Origin: CAVUNY01 sp963768585
GTDB taxonomy: Bacteria; Chloroflexota; Anaerolineae; Anaerolineales; Anaerolineaceae
Reading direction: 5' to 3'
DNA length: 64,000 nucleotides
Assembly: GCA_963768585.1 (NCBI GenBank)
Contig: CAVYIF010000019.1
Coordinates: 276,014 to 340,013, forward strand
The number at the start of each line of letters is the position of its first letter. The first letter of the stretch is position 1. The notes under the pieces were generated by a model. That model saw only the letters and a list, made by a program, of their open reading frames with translations, ran no database searches and was not told the DNA's origin. Both the position numbers and the translations under genes were made by a program. Shown here piece by piece: positions 45,079-55,359 of this stretch.

Positions 45079-47050
45079 ATGAGAAAAATCCTCCCCATCC
45101 TGCTCTCGATTGCCTTGTTCCTGGCAGCCTGCCAGACGGGTCCCACTGCCGCTCCCCCGACACTCCAACCTGGCCCCGGCGGCTATACGCCAAAATTTGA
45201 AAAAGCCGATTGCCCCTTCAATATACCCCAGGGTGTCACCGTCGAGTGCGGCTACCTGGTGGTGCCTGAGAACCGCGCCAATCCCACTGGCCCTACCGTG
45301 CGTCTGGCTGTCGGGACGTTTCAAAGCCACTGCCGCCAACCCGGCGCCCGACCCCATCCTCTACCTGGAAGGCGGCCCCGGTGGTTCGCCCCTGCGTGCC
45401 TATACCAAAAATTTCGACATCTATTTCGGCGCTTATGCCCAGAAGCGGGATGTGATCCTGCTCGACCAGCGCGGCACCGGCTATTCGACACCGGTGCTCG
45501 ACTGCCCCGAGACCACCCAGGCTTCTCTTGACCAGCTTGACAAGCAGCTCACCCCCGCAGAGGCCGACAAGCAGTACAACCAGGCCCTGGCTGTCTGCCA
45601 CGACCGCCTGACGACCCAGGGGGTTGACCTTGGCGCCTACAACTCCGCCGAAAGCGCCGCCGACATTAATGACCTGCGCCTCACCCTCGGCATCAAAGAA
45701 TGGAACCTGTACGGCATCTCATACGGCACCCGCCTGGCCCTTGAGGTTCTGCGCGATGTCAAACAGGGCATCCGCAGCGTGGTAATCGATTCGGTTTACC
45801 CACCCCAGGCCAGTCTGGTCACCGACACCCCGGCCGATTTCGCCCGTGCGCTCAACCTGATCTTAGATACCTGCGCCGCCGATCCCTCCTGCAACGAGGC
45901 CTATCCCAATCTCAAGCAGGTCCTCTTCGACACCGCTCACAAACTCAATGCATCCCCGGCCAAAATCACCCTCACCCAACCCGACCTGGGCAATATTGGC
46001 ACCCCCGGCAAGCAGTTGCCGGCCTTGCTCGACGGCGACAGCCTGCTGGCTTTCTTCTTCCAGGTGATGTACGGCAGCGAACTGATCCCTTCCGTCCCGG
46101 CCCTGATTTACCAGGCCAAAGATAGCGATTTGGCCGCCATCTCCCAACTCCAGAGCCAATTCCTCTCCCAGTACAAAGATATCAGCCAGGGTATGTATTT
46201 CTCAGTGGAATGCGTTGAAGCCGTGCCTTTCGACACGCTGGCCCAGGCCGAGGCCGCTTACCAGGCCCAACCCGATCTGGCCGCCGCGCTGGGCAGCCCG
46301 CAGGGCACCTTTGATGCGTGCAAAATCTGGAACGTGCCCAAGGCACCTGCCGTCGAAGACCAGGCCGTCAGCAGCGATGTTCCCACCCTGGTCCTCTCCG
46401 GGCAGTTCGACCCCATTACCCCCCCGGCCTGGGGCAAGTTGGCTGCCAGCACGCTCAGCAAGAGCTTCTTCTACGAAGTGCCTGGCGCCGGGCACGGCTC
46501 CAGCCTGTCGGTGGCATGCCCTCAGAAGATCGCCCTGGCCTTCTTTGACCAGCCCACCTCCGCCCCGGATACAACCTGCCTGTCACAAACCAAGTTCTCT
46601 TTCAGCGTGCCGGTCGCCAGCATGGATGTCAAGCTGGGTCCCTTTGACGGCGGCTTGATGGGCTTCAGCGGCCTGGTGCCGGCCAATTGGGTGCAAACCG
46701 CCAACGTAGCCGGTTTCTACACGCCCGACGGCTCGGCCACTAACCCTACCCAGCTCCTGCTCCAGGGCGCCCCGGTCGCCGCCGACCAGTTCCTCTCCCT
46801 GATGCGCACCCAGCTCGAATCTTCAGGCATCACCCTCGACCCCTCCACTCAGACGTTCAATATCCAGAGCGCCGGCGGCCTCAATTGGAGCTTCTACGAA
46901 GCCAACGGCGGCCTGATCAAGATCGACATGGGCCTTGCCAGCAGCGGCAAAAGCACTTTCCTGGTGCTCTTGCAAAGTCCCTGGAATGAGCGCCAGGCTC
47001 TGCTGCAGGCGGTCTTTATTCCGGTGGTTGAATCCATTATCGGTAAATAG
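45079..47050 (+). CDS. Secreted TAP-like alpha/beta hydrolase (tripeptidyl aminopeptidase type), frameshifted
   Basis: The corrected protein, about 656 residues, begins with a lipoprotein leader (ILPILLSIALFLAAC). Next come an oxyanion motif EGGPGGSPLRAY, nucleophile elbow GISYGTRLALE, Asp in SGQFDPITPP and His in PGAGHGSSLS, followed by a TAP-like C-terminus. A further ~150 residues (from about 46600) form an extra beta domain. It would cleave peptides or esters outside the membrane. The single frameshift lies near 45318, within a short run; both frames together give full collinearity. Confidence 0.85.
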
Positions 47051-47072
47051 ATCGCTCTAACCCCCAAAAAAT

Positions 47073-47115
47073 ATGGCGATGAAGCAATTTGAGGTTGCTT
47101 CATCGCCATGCTGTT
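47073..47115. terminator. Bidirectional terminator after the TAP-like hydrolase
   Basis: Arms 47073-47087 and 47095-47109 (15 bp, perfect) surround TTTGAGG; TGTTTT follows on the plus strand and TTTTTTGG on the minus strand. It serves the two convergent genes on each side. Confidence 0.85.
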
Positions 47116-48139
47116 TTAACGCACCGCCAGCCACACCGCGTCCAGCATTTCCAGCGCGCCCAGCCGGTGCACTTCATGCGCCGCGGCGGTCAGGTGCATC
47201 CCGTTCGGCATCAACCCCTGGTCGGGCAGATCCTGCACGGACGACCAGAAGTTCCACAGCGGCAGCCCGTATTTCACCGCTAACTTGGCCATATTCAAGT
47301 TGATGTGTTCATCCAGTTCCAGGTTATCGGCCTTGGTCACCAGCACCGGCACCGCTCCACGCGCCAGAATTTTGTCGATGATGATCGTCAGGTAGTACCA
47401 GTTGCGCTCCTGCGTCTCGTAATGCGTCCCGGTATGGATGAAGACGATGCTCGGCTGGTGCACGCGCAGCTCGCAGTCCACCGGTGTCTCACCATACAGG
47501 CAGGCCCCCTCCTTGTTGTCGTTCCAGGCCGCGTATAAAAGCGATCCAGCCGAAGAACCGCTCTTGGCCGCCGGGTTGTAGCGGTTGAACGAGCCCTTAA
47601 AATTTGCTCACCGTCTCCTGCAATCCCTCCGGCAGGGTGCTCACCAGCTCCGGATTATCTTCAAATACCCCCAAAAAGTCGCCCGATTCGCTCTGGCAGT
47701 CGCCCAATACGGAAAATGCCCCGGGATCGATCGTGCCCTGGGCCAATCCTCTTTCATAGATGGCCCGCATTTCCTGCGGGATGGCCGGGATCACCGGCCA
47801 TTCTTTCCATGCCGCCGCATCCGGTGTGGGACTGGTCTCGGTTGTCGGGCTGGGTTTAGGGGTTGCGCTTACCACCGCGCTGCTGTCAGGCGCATCCGGG
47901 GTGGCGCTTGGGACCAGATTTAGCGTTGCCGTCACCGTTGCCGTAGGCACGGGAGTGGCTGGAAGGGAAGAGGGTTCTTCCGTTCGGATTGGTTCCGCCG
48001 CCGGTGTCAGGTTTCCGCTCTGGCCAGCCGGTTCAGAGACCACATTTTTGGCCGATCCGGACGGTAATGTACCGTTCATTCCAGCCAGCAGAACGATGAT
48101 CAGGCCCACCATCAACAGGCCGGCGATTAAGTATCTCAT
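47116..48139 (-). CDS. Membrane-anchored SGNH/GDSL-type hydrolase (frameshifted)
   Basis: The protein, about 340 residues, has an N-terminal helix (YLIAGLLMVGLIIVLLAGM), a long Thr/Pro/Ser linker and an SGNH-like domain. Block I reads SVLGDCQSESGDF, where GDCQS takes the place of GDS. The Asn/Gly blocks appear as HTGTHYETQERNWYY and the C-terminal Asp/His as MPNGMHLT. A frameshift near 47597 joins the two parts. It probably removes acyl or acetyl groups from envelope polymers. It starts 18 bp after the small lipoprotein gene and is likely co-transcribed with it. Confidence 0.7.
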
Positions 48140-48157
48140 TGCCGTACTCCTCTACCG

Positions 48158-48568
48158 TTAATTATCAGTCGTTGAGAATCCGCACACCTGCCAGGTTTCA
48201 TTTTTCAAGGTCAGGCGGTAACTGCGCCGGCTGAGGTCCACTTCTTGTTTTTCGTTTGAATAACTCAGGATAAGTTTACCCTGGCATGTAACCAGGGTCT
48301 CGCCATTTTGCTCGCCGGTCTGGCGGCAGGCCAGGTTTTTTAGGTTCGTTTCAACGCCCTGGTAAGCGTCAAATTCTAAAAATGCATCCATTTCCCAATC
48401 CGGACAGATCAGTTGCGAATAGGCAGTTTCATTCTTGTCGGCCAGCGCCTTCAAGTAGTTTTCCAGGGCCTGGACCGCGGGCGAGTCCCCGCCCGGCTGA
48501 GCGGGGGAGCAACCAGCCAAAATCAGGAATACACAGCCTATTACCAACCACATCTTGCGAAGATTCAT
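48158..48568 (-). CDS. Small lipoprotein of unknown function
   Basis: The 136-residue protein begins MNLRKMWLVIGCVFLILAGC with a canonical lipobox (LAGC), so it should be anchored to the outer face of the membrane. The AAGGAGCG site lies about 4 bases before the ATG. The ~100-residue mature domain has two Cys pairs (NLACRQTGEQ, VTCQGK) and a cystatin-like or NTF2-like alpha/beta pattern (VQALENYLKALADKNETAYS start). It precedes the SGNH hydrolase gene and probably forms one operon with it. Confidence 0.75.
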   Translation of the reverse strand: MNLRKMWLVIGCVFLILAGCSPAQPGGDSPAVQALENYLKALADKNETAYSQLICPDWEMDAFLEFDAYQGVETNLKNLACRQTGEQNGETLVTCQGKLILSYSNEKQEVDLSRRSYRLTLKNETWQVCGFSTTDN

Positions 48569-48807
48569 CACGCTCCTTAAAACTACAGGTGGGTGGGGGA
48601 AAAGTGCAAAGCGCTTATTCCGCTTCCGCTCTATTTTACTATATCTGCAGGCCCCTGCTTCGCGCGTGTACAGCGATTCTGCTGGTAAAATACTTTTCGG
48701 CTTGATTGACCCTCTGCAGCCCTGACGATAAGCATCACCCACCCACTGACCTGGGCTGCATAATCTTTGGGTCAGAATCAATAAGATCAAGGCCGGTGAA
48801 TACTATA

Positions 48808-50352
48808 ATGGCTATGCGCAATATTTTACCCGCACTTAACCGCAAAAATACGCTGGCGCTGATGATTATCCTTTTCCTGCTGGCAGTGGCTTTCTCCGTT
48901 TCCATGCTGACCCTGAAGCGCGATGCGCTTCAATTTCACACCCGCGATTACCCCTATTTCGTCGAACAGGCCGCCCGTCTCACCGATCCGCTTTTAAGCA
49001 ACCGCTATGCGCTCAATATCGACGGTTACAACTTCCTCGGTCTGCAGGGTACCCAGGGAGTGAAAGCCATTTACCAGGCCCTCCACACCGGATACTTTCG
49101 CTACACCTATGCAGTCCTTTACGGCCTGTTCAAATCCACGCTCTCCCTTTACATCGTTTACAGCCTGATCTTTTTCTTACCCATCCTATACTTTGCCCTT
49201 CTCCCGCGCCCAAATACCCGTGCCGCCTGGCTTCAGGTGGTCTTGTTTGCGCTCCTTTACCTGCTGCTCCCTTCCGCGCTCAATTCCGTCACCTACGATC
49301 TCCGCCCGCGCATTCTGTTTATTTCCGCCTGGTCATTGGTGGTCATGGCGGTGTATTACCGCCGGCCCTTCCTCGAAAAGCTGATCCTGTTTCTCTTCCT
49401 GTTATGCCTGCGCGAGGAAGGTATCCTGCTGGGAGGGATTGTCCTCATATTGAATTTCATCCGCACCCCCGCCGCCGGGCGCTGGAAGCAGACGATCGTT
49501 TTCCTTATTTTGGATCTTGCCGCCGCGGCGGCTTTTCTGGCCTTTATGGCCTGGGGCGGCTACAACCGGGTTGAGCCGGCCTTCGATCCCATGAATTTCC
49601 TGGACAAACTCACCCCCACCAGCCTGGCTGCCCTGCTGGTGGGGGCTGTTTTGCTCATCCTCCTGGTGTTCTTCGTTTCCCGCCGCCACCGGGCGCACCT
49701 CGCATCGTTATTATTTCTCCTGGCCTACTCTGCCGCCATTTTGATGACTGGTCTGTCAACCTACCGCGATATCATCCTGTGGTACCGCACGCGGATCGCT
49801 ATCGCCCCCGTCTCTCCCTGGGAGGTTTTTCTGGAAGTCATTGCGGGCGCTCAGAATTCGCTCACATTCTATATCCTCATTTTGCTGCTGATCCTGCTGC
49901 TGGATTTCATCTCTGGCCGCAGGCGTGCTTACCTGGCAGGCGGCCTGGGAGTCTTGTGCATCTTTTTTGCGGCGCTCAGCGTATATAATAATATGCTTGA
50001 AATTTCCGCCTGGAACCGCGCGCTTGCCCCGGCCCGCCTGGTATGGGATTTTAAGGCCGGCCAGGACCGCTACCAGACCAACCTGCTGCTTGACTATAAT
50101 ACCTACCAGGCCTTTTATGATTTCGAGCATACAGCTGTGTATAACCGCCTGCCCTTGTGGATGGTTAATCCGGAGGACCGTTTTTATCCGGAAAACAAGG
50201 ACGTCCTCGCCAGGTTGATCCGGGAACGCATGCAGTATGCGGTAATTTCACAAGAATCGCTTGCCAACGTGCGCGAATTGGCCGCCATGGCCGGCAGGCC
50301 GGCCAAAGTCGTCGCCGCCAACGAGCAATATGTCGTGCTTCAGTTTCGTTAA
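48808..50352 (+). CDS. Polytopic membrane protein, DUF2079-like
   Basis: The 514-residue protein has about twelve hydrophobic helices and a soluble C-terminus (from ~ residue 410). Early loop FHTRDYPYFVEQAARL and the pattern of long helices resemble DUF2079 and glycosyltransferase-C-like proteins, which use lipid-linked sugars. I cannot see a DxD motif that clinches this. No ribosome-binding site is clear for the ATG at 48808, and MRN two codons later is an alternative. The gene is divergent from the lipoprotein gene at 48568. Confidence 0.55.
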   Translation: MAMRNILPALNRKNTLALMIILFLLAVAFSVSMLTLKRDALQFHTRDYPYFVEQAARLTDPLLSNRYALNIDGYNFLGLQGTQGVKAIYQALHTGYFRYTYAVLYGLFKSTLSLYIVYSLIFFLPILYFALLPRPNTRAAWLQVVLFALLYLLLPSALNSVTYDLRPRILFISAWSLVVMAVYYRRPFLEKLILFLFLLCLREEGILLGGIVLILNFIRTPAAGRWKQTIVFLILDLAAAAAFLAFMAWGGYNRVEPAFDPMNFLDKLTPTSLAALLVGAVLLILLVFFVSRRHRAHLASLLFLLAYSAAILMTGLSTYRDIILWYRTRIAIAPVSPWEVFLEVIAGAQNSLTFYILILLLILLLDFISGRRRAYLAGGLGVLCIFFAALSVYNNMLEISAWNRALAPARLVWDFKAGQDRYQTNLLLDYNTYQAFYDFEHTAVYNRLPLWMVNPEDRFYPENKDVLARLIRERMQYAVISQESLANVRELAAMAGRPAKVVAANEQYVVLQFR

Positions 50353-50356
50353 CCAG

Positions 50357-50393
50357 CTGCCCGGTCTCCACGCCGTGCGCGGAGACCGGGCAG
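50357..50393 (+). terminator. GC-rich hairpin between membrane protein and ABC cassette
   Basis: A 13-bp stem (50357-50369 with 50381-50393, core GCCCGGTCTCC) forms 5 bp after the stop of the membrane protein and ends 15 bp before the ATPase start. There is no T tract, so it may be an inefficient terminator or a structure shielding the ATPase start. Confidence 0.5.
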
Positions 50394-50408
50394 AGACGAG
50401 GTAATCAG

Positions 50409-51185
50409 ATGGAAATTCCTGCTGTTCAGGCTCAAAACCTGCGTAAGGTGTACGGCAAACTCGAAGCCGTGGCCGACGCCACCTTTACCCTCCAGCCCGG
50501 CGAGATCGTCGGTTTCCTCGGCCCGAACGGCGCCGGCAAAACGACCACCATCAAGCTCCTCACCGGTCTGCTGGAACCCACAGCCGGTAAGGCGGTTATC
50601 CTCGGCCACGATATTCAGAAAGAGCCCATCCAGGCCAAGGCCGCCTTCGGCTATGTGCCCGACACCCCCAACCTGTATGGCAAACTGACCGGTTGGGAGT
50701 TCCTCAAGTTTATGTCGCGCCTGTACCGCGTGCCGCGGGACCGCGCCGAACATCGCGCCCGCGAGCTGCTGCGGCTTTTCCAGCTCGCCGATGCCGCCAC
50801 CGACCTGTTGGAAGGCTACAGCCACGGCATGCAGCAGAAGATTGCCATCGCCGGCGCTCTGATCCATGATCCCAAGGTTCTCTTTCTGGATGAGCCTACC
50901 GTCGGTCTCGATCCCAAGTCGGCGCGCCTTATCAAAGATATTCTCGGCCAGTTGCGCGACCGCGGCACGGCCATTTTCTTTTCCACGCACATCCTCGAAA
51001 TCGCCGAGCGTATGTGCGACCGGGTGATGATCATCAACCAGGGCCGTATTGTCGCTTCAGGCACCATGGCCGAGCTGCGTGCCGGCGAAAGCACAGCAGA
51101 CTCCTCGACGGATTCGCTGGAAGACATCTTCCTCGCCCTCACCGGCGGCGCTGAATACGCCGCTATCGCCGAGGTGCTGGAATGA
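50409..51185 (+). CDS. ABC-2-type transporter ATPase (cassette 1)
   Basis: The 258-residue ATPase has Walker A GPNGAGKTTT, signature SHGMQQKIAIAGALI and Walker B KVLFLDEPTVGLDP with a glutamate, then FFSTHI. The signature is SHGMQQ rather than LSGGQ, as in many ABC-2 type exporters. It drives the permease encoded next, whose start overlaps by four bases (ATGA). Such cassettes export peptides, lipids or drugs, or secrete a product of unknown nature here. Confidence 0.92.
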   Translation: MEIPAVQAQNLRKVYGKLEAVADATFTLQPGEIVGFLGPNGAGKTTTIKLLTGLLEPTAGKAVILGHDIQKEPIQAKAAFGYVPDTPNLYGKLTGWEFLKFMSRLYRVPRDRAEHRARELLRLFQLADAATDLLEGYSHGMQQKIAIAGALIHDPKVLFLDEPTVGLDPKSARLIKDILGQLRDRGTAIFFSTHILEIAERMCDRVMIINQGRIVASGTMAELRAGESTADSSTDSLEDIFLALTGGAEYAAIAEVLE

Positions 51186-52909
51186 TCCAGGACCTGATCC
51201 TGTTGGTTGGCTTGCAGTTCCAAACCAGTTGGAACCGTTTCTGGCGGATGAAACTCGGCCGCAAGCTGCTCAATATCTTCGTCTTTGGCCTGTTAGGAGT
51301 CTCGCTGATCTTTGTTTCCGGCGCGGTTGGCCTGGGGTCGGGCACACTGCTCCAACGCTATCCCGAGTTCCAGCTCGAATCGCTCCTCCCTGGCCTGATT
51401 CTCACCGCCATCGCCTTGCTGCTGCTCGTCTCCAGTTTTGGCCTGGCCCTCGGCTCACTCTTCTTCAGCCGCGACCTCGACCTGCTGATGAGCGCACCGG
51501 TCAGCCGGCGGGCGGTATTCATTTCCAAAATCTTGAATGGTTTTACCACCTACTACCTGCTGGTGTTCGTCCTCGCCTTTCCTGCCCTGGTGACCTACGG
51601 CATCGGCCTGCATTACGGCCCGTTCTACTACATTCTCATGTTGATCGCGGTTCTGGGCACCCCCCTGCTCCCCGCCGGCCTGGGCGCGCTGCTGGTTCTG
51701 CTTGTGGCGCGTGTAGCCCCGGTGCGGCGCGTACGCGAGGTACTTGGCCTGGTGGCGGCCCTCTTCGGCACCTCCTGCGCCCTGATCGGCAACACCGCCT
51801 CCTACTGGACCCGGCAGCTCTCCAACATGGACTCTTCCCTGGAAGGCGTGCTCAAGACCATTCAATCCCTGGCTGCCTTGCCGGTACCTTCCCTGGTCGC
51901 CGGGCGCGGCCTGGTCGCTGCCGGGCAGGGCAGCCCCCTCCTGGCCCTGGGATTAATGATTGGTTTCCTGCTGGTCACCTTTGGCTTCTTCGCCGGCTGC
52001 GTCTGGTTGGCCGACCGCATGTACGCCACCGGTTGGATGCGCATGCAAGGTGCAGGTGCCACAAAACGAACGCATCCGGGGGCCGCATCTTCTACGATCG
52101 CCGGGGCCGGACCCGAGCAAACTGCCAGGCCGGGCCTGCTCGACCGCGCCGCACCCTTTTTTGCCATTACCCTCAAAGATTGGCGCATCATTCCCCGCGA
52201 CTTGCGCAACTTTGCTCAATTCCTTTCGCCCCTTTTCCTCGTCCCGCTGATCTACATCCAGCTTTTCATCAATACTGGCGGTAGAAGTGGAAAAACCATG
52301 GCCCAGACGTTCAACACCTTTGCCCCCGGCGTCGATCTGAGCAGCATTCTTTTGGCCGGCACCGTGCTGATGAGCACCATCTTCGTTTTCAGCCGCATCG
52401 CCCAAACCGGCATCAGTATGGAGGGGCGCTCTTACTGGATACTTAAAGTTGCCCCCATCTCAGGGCGCGAGCTTCTCCTGGGTAAGTTCGTCAGCGCCAT
52501 GGTTCCATTCGCGATACTCTCCACCGTGCTGCTGGTGATCGCTGCCATCGTGCGTCATTTCTCGATCGGCGGATTCCTTTACGGCTGGTTCGGTGTCATG
52601 CTGCTCGGCGCAGGCATGCTCGCCATGAACATTGGTATCTCGGTGCCCTGGGCCAACCTGGAATGGGATGATCCGCGCAAAATGCACTCCGGTTGGGGTG
52701 GGCTGATCTCCTTAATTGGTTATGTGGTGATTGGACTGTTAGGGGGGGCCTTCTTGACCCTCCCTTATCTGGCGGAGCTCTTCCTGCCCTTTCTCGCCCC
52801 CGTCGCATGGCTGGTCGGTCCATTCTTCGCCGTAGGCTTCACCGGCCTGGTTGCCGCCCTTTCGCTGTGGTTTGGCCTCAGCCGCCTTCACAAAGTCGGC
52901 GAGGCCTGA
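51182..52909 (+). CDS. ABC-2-type permease (cassette 1)
   Basis: The 575-residue protein starts in the ATGA overlap with its ATPase. It has a long soluble N-terminal start (residues 1-30), about twelve hydrophobic helices and an internal soluble loop near 300-335. The pattern matches large putative ABC exporter permeases (PF16949-like). The terminus is followed by a convergent gene. Confidence 0.85.
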   Translation: MIQDLILLVGLQFQTSWNRFWRMKLGRKLLNIFVFGLLGVSLIFVSGAVGLGSGTLLQRYPEFQLESLLPGLILTAIALLLLVSSFGLALGSLFFSRDLDLLMSAPVSRRAVFISKILNGFTTYYLLVFVLAFPALVTYGIGLHYGPFYYILMLIAVLGTPLLPAGLGALLVLLVARVAPVRRVREVLGLVAALFGTSCALIGNTASYWTRQLSNMDSSLEGVLKTIQSLAALPVPSLVAGRGLVAAGQGSPLLALGLMIGFLLVTFGFFAGCVWLADRMYATGWMRMQGAGATKRTHPGAASSTIAGAGPEQTARPGLLDRAAPFFAITLKDWRIIPRDLRNFAQFLSPLFLVPLIYIQLFINTGGRSGKTMAQTFNTFAPGVDLSSILLAGTVLMSTIFVFSRIAQTGISMEGRSYWILKVAPISGRELLLGKFVSAMVPFAILSTVLLVIAAIVRHFSIGGFLYGWFGVMLLGAGMLAMNIGISVPWANLEWDDPRKMHSGWGGLISLIGYVVIGLLGGAFLTLPYLAELFLPFLAPVAWLVGPFFAVGFTGLVAALSLWFGLSRLHKVGEA

Positions 52910-52950
52910 AGCGCGCTGCACTCGCGCCAGCCGCCGGGACGAAATGATAT

Positions 52951-52975
52951 AAAAATTCCTGACGAAAGCCAGGAA
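52951..52975 (-). terminator. Weak terminator at the end of the 52983 gene
   Basis: TTCCTG (52956-52961) pairs with CAGGAA (52970-52975) around an 8-base loop; on the minus strand it is followed by TTTTTAT. It lies 8 bp past the stop of the minus-strand gene. Confidence 0.5.
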
Positions 52976-52982
52976 AAACGGC

Positions 52983-53516
52983 CTACCATCCTGGCGGCAC
53001 GCTGAACACATCTGCCCACGGCGCCCGGTAAGAGAAGATCACAAACTCCATCACCAGAATCCCCGCTATGATCCACACCACCACCCTCATCCGGCGCGGG
53101 AAGACGAACCTTTCCAGGCTGCGCTCGATAACCCCTACCATTCCCAGCACCCCCAGGATAATCATGTTCGCATACACGATCTCCAGCGCATCCGAGGGCA
53201 TCTGTCTGCCGTACAGTGCCGGGGCAATGTACCAGCCAAAAAAGATGCCCCACGGCACAAGGATCATCGCCAGCAGGCGCGTATCCACAAAACGCTGGCG
53301 GTCAGCCGGCCGCACCAGCGCATATTCCAGCCCGCACAGCACCCCGTATGCAAAAAAACCGATCTTCATGTGCTGGTAAACCGCTTCCCCGGTGCTGCTG
53401 AACCAGGCCAACCCGGCCCACGGCAGCCATTTATAGGCATAATGCAGCACCAAAAACACTGGCAGAAAAGCAACTGCCTTGACCCCAATCCAGGCCCATT
53501 CCGGAAGAGATTTCAC
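52983..53516 (-). CDS. Membrane protein, DUF6512-like
   Basis: The 177-residue protein has five or six hydrophobic helices. GEAVYQHMKIGFFAYGVLC near residue 44 resembles the NESVWEHLK-type motif of DUF6512 membrane proteins. No function is known. It is co-directional with the second ABC cassette and 34 bp downstream of its permease, so it may be the last gene of that operon. Confidence 0.5.
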   Translation of the reverse strand: MKSLPEWAWIGVKAVAFLPVFLVLHYAYKWLPWAGLAWFSSTGEAVYQHMKIGFFAYGVLCGLEYALVRPADRQRFVDTRLLAMILVPWGIFFGWYIAPALYGRQMPSDALEIVYANMIILGVLGMVGVIERSLERFVFPRRMRVVVWIIAGILVMEFVIFSYRAPWADVFSVPPGW

Positions 53517-53550
53517 GGAGTTAATGGATCGATTCCCAGGAAAAGCGCAC

Positions 53551-55302
53551 CTACTCTACCCCCTGCATCAACTCGGCGGCAATCTCCAGCAGCAGCCAGC
53601 TGGCCCCACCGGTGACCAGCGCGCCCATCAGGTAGCCGAACAGCCCGCCGCCGCCAAACTGTACCGCCAGCGCCGCCAGCCCGCAGCATAACGCCGCGAT
53701 CACCACCCCGGTCGTGCCAGGCATAGGCGCCTGCCCGGTCAGCAAACGGCTGCTGCGCGCGCTGCGCAGCACGTCCACCGCTGCCGCCAGCCCGCAAGTC
53801 AATGCCGCACCCGGCAGCAGCAGCCCGGCCCACAACGGCAGCCCCACCAGCGGGGCAGCGCCTGCCGCACCCGGCAGAGAAGCCGCGCTCAATGCCCCGG
53901 CCAGAGAGCTCATCAACCCTGGACCCAGCGCCGCGCTGACCCCTAGTGCCAGCAACCCGACCAGCAGCACCAGCGCCCACGGCAGGACCATCTCCCCCAG
54001 CAGCGTGCGCCGCGTCGCTACCGGCAGCCCGCGAAACAGCGGCCACATGCGCAAATCGTTCACCAGCGGCCCGGCTGCCAATTGTTCCACCGCCACCATC
54101 CAGGCCAGCAGCGCCCAGGCGCGGGTGCCCCAATCCGGGGCCAACACCATACCTGCCGCCGCCAAAAAGATCACCAACAATGGTCCTGCCAGGCGCCACC
54201 CACCTTGCCGCTGCCAGCTCAGCGCCAATTTCCAGGCCAGGGCCTGGCTGCCAGACCGCCCAGGCAGGCGCGTCGGGGCATGCCCGGTGCCCAACCGCTG
54301 CCGCAGTGCAATCTCTGCCGCCGCCTGCGCGTTACCCGCTTGAGCCGCCGCCTCACTCGCCGCGCGCCCGGTGCTCTCCTGCGCCGCCCGGCCCAGGTTC
54401 AACGGACGCGCCGCCAGGGCCAACAGCAGCGAGCCAACCAGCGCCCAGCCCAACCCGGCCAGCAGCCCCGCGAGCCATGCCGCCGTCCCGCCGGGACCTC
54501 CAAGGGACGAAAATCCGTACCCGGCCGCGGTCGGAAATACCACCGGCGCCAGCACAATGCTTGCCGTCCCGTAGAAAAACCCGCTCAACAGGCCCGCAGA
54601 ACTGGCGTTAACCAGCAAGAGCAGCAGGCCTGCCGCCAATAACACCGGCCCCAACCACCACCAGCGCCGCACCCGGTCGCGCTCCAGGCGCAGTACGCCC
54701 CACGCCCAGGCCAGCGCCATCAAGCCCCACTGCACCGGGATCACCACGCTCAACACCCGCAGCCCGGCCACCACATAGCGCGGTGCGTGCTCCACCGATA
54801 CCGCCGGTCCCAGCGCGGCGTCTTGCAAGGCAAAAGCCAGCGTCACTCCCAGCGCCCAAAAGACCGGGGCCTGCCGGATCCAGTCGCCCAGCATCCAGAG
54901 CAGGGCCACTGCCGGCCGCGAGACCGGCGTCTGGCAGATCAACGCCGCGTCGTCTTCGGTGAAAGTCATCGGGCTGGACCTGCCCGCTTTGTACCCGTGG
55001 TACAACCACCAACCCAGCAGCGCCAGCGCCAGCACCCCGGCCGCAGCCTGGGCCAGATGCGCGGCCTGAACGTCACCTGAGGGCGCAAAGGAGCCAGCCA
55101 GGGCCGTCAGCACGCCGCCCACGAAGCTTGCCAGCAGGGCCAGCGTGGCAAAGCCCCATATTGAGAAAAATACGGTAGCGTAGCCCAGGTAGATCTTATG
55201 AGACAGCGAATGGTCGCGTTTATCGTAGCCGATATAGGTCAGCCAGTAGCGCAGATCGCCCGCAATCTGGTGTGAACGCACCAGCCATACCGCAGATATC
55301 AT
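53551..55302 (-). CDS. ABC-2-type permease (cassette 2)
   Basis: The 583-residue protein has about twelve hydrophobic helices and a soluble loop near residue 300-345 that is rich in Ala and Arg. It begins MISAVWLVRSHQIAGDLRYW, a pattern seen in permeases paired with a separate ATPase. The Ala/Gly/Leu-heavy composition (very high GC in this stretch) stands out from the neighbouring genes. Its ATPase is encoded 209 bp upstream, beyond a tandem-repeat gap. Confidence 0.8.
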   Translation of the reverse strand: MISAVWLVRSHQIAGDLRYWLTYIGYDKRDHSLSHKIYLGYATVFFSIWGFATLALLASFVGGVLTALAGSFAPSGDVQAAHLAQAAAGVLALALLGWWLYHGYKAGRSSPMTFTEDDAALICQTPVSRPAVALLWMLGDWIRQAPVFWALGVTLAFALQDAALGPAVSVEHAPRYVVAGLRVLSVVIPVQWGLMALAWAWGVLRLERDRVRRWWWLGPVLLAAGLLLLLVNASSAGLLSGFFYGTASIVLAPVVFPTAAGYGFSSLGGPGGTAAWLAGLLAGLGWALVGSLLLALAARPLNLGRAAQESTGRAASEAAAQAGNAQAAAEIALRQRLGTGHAPTRLPGRSGSQALAWKLALSWQRQGGWRLAGPLLVIFLAAAGMVLAPDWGTRAWALLAWMVAVEQLAAGPLVNDLRMWPLFRGLPVATRRTLLGEMVLPWALVLLVGLLALGVSAALGPGLMSSLAGALSAASLPGAAGAAPLVGLPLWAGLLLPGAALTCGLAAAVDVLRSARSSRLLTGQAPMPGTTGVVIAALCCGLAALAVQFGGGGLFGYLMGALVTGGASWLLLEIAAELMQGVE

Positions 55303-55359
55303 AACGAAATCCTCACCACCAGGACACCCGGCTTATCCAAATTCTCACCATCTCCGTTT

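Noticed and set aside
51049..52284. 411-codon frame overlapping the ABC permease on the same strand
   Set aside because: Pro/Arg/Ala-rich without membrane pattern; the ATGA-coupled frame is clearly a membrane protein.
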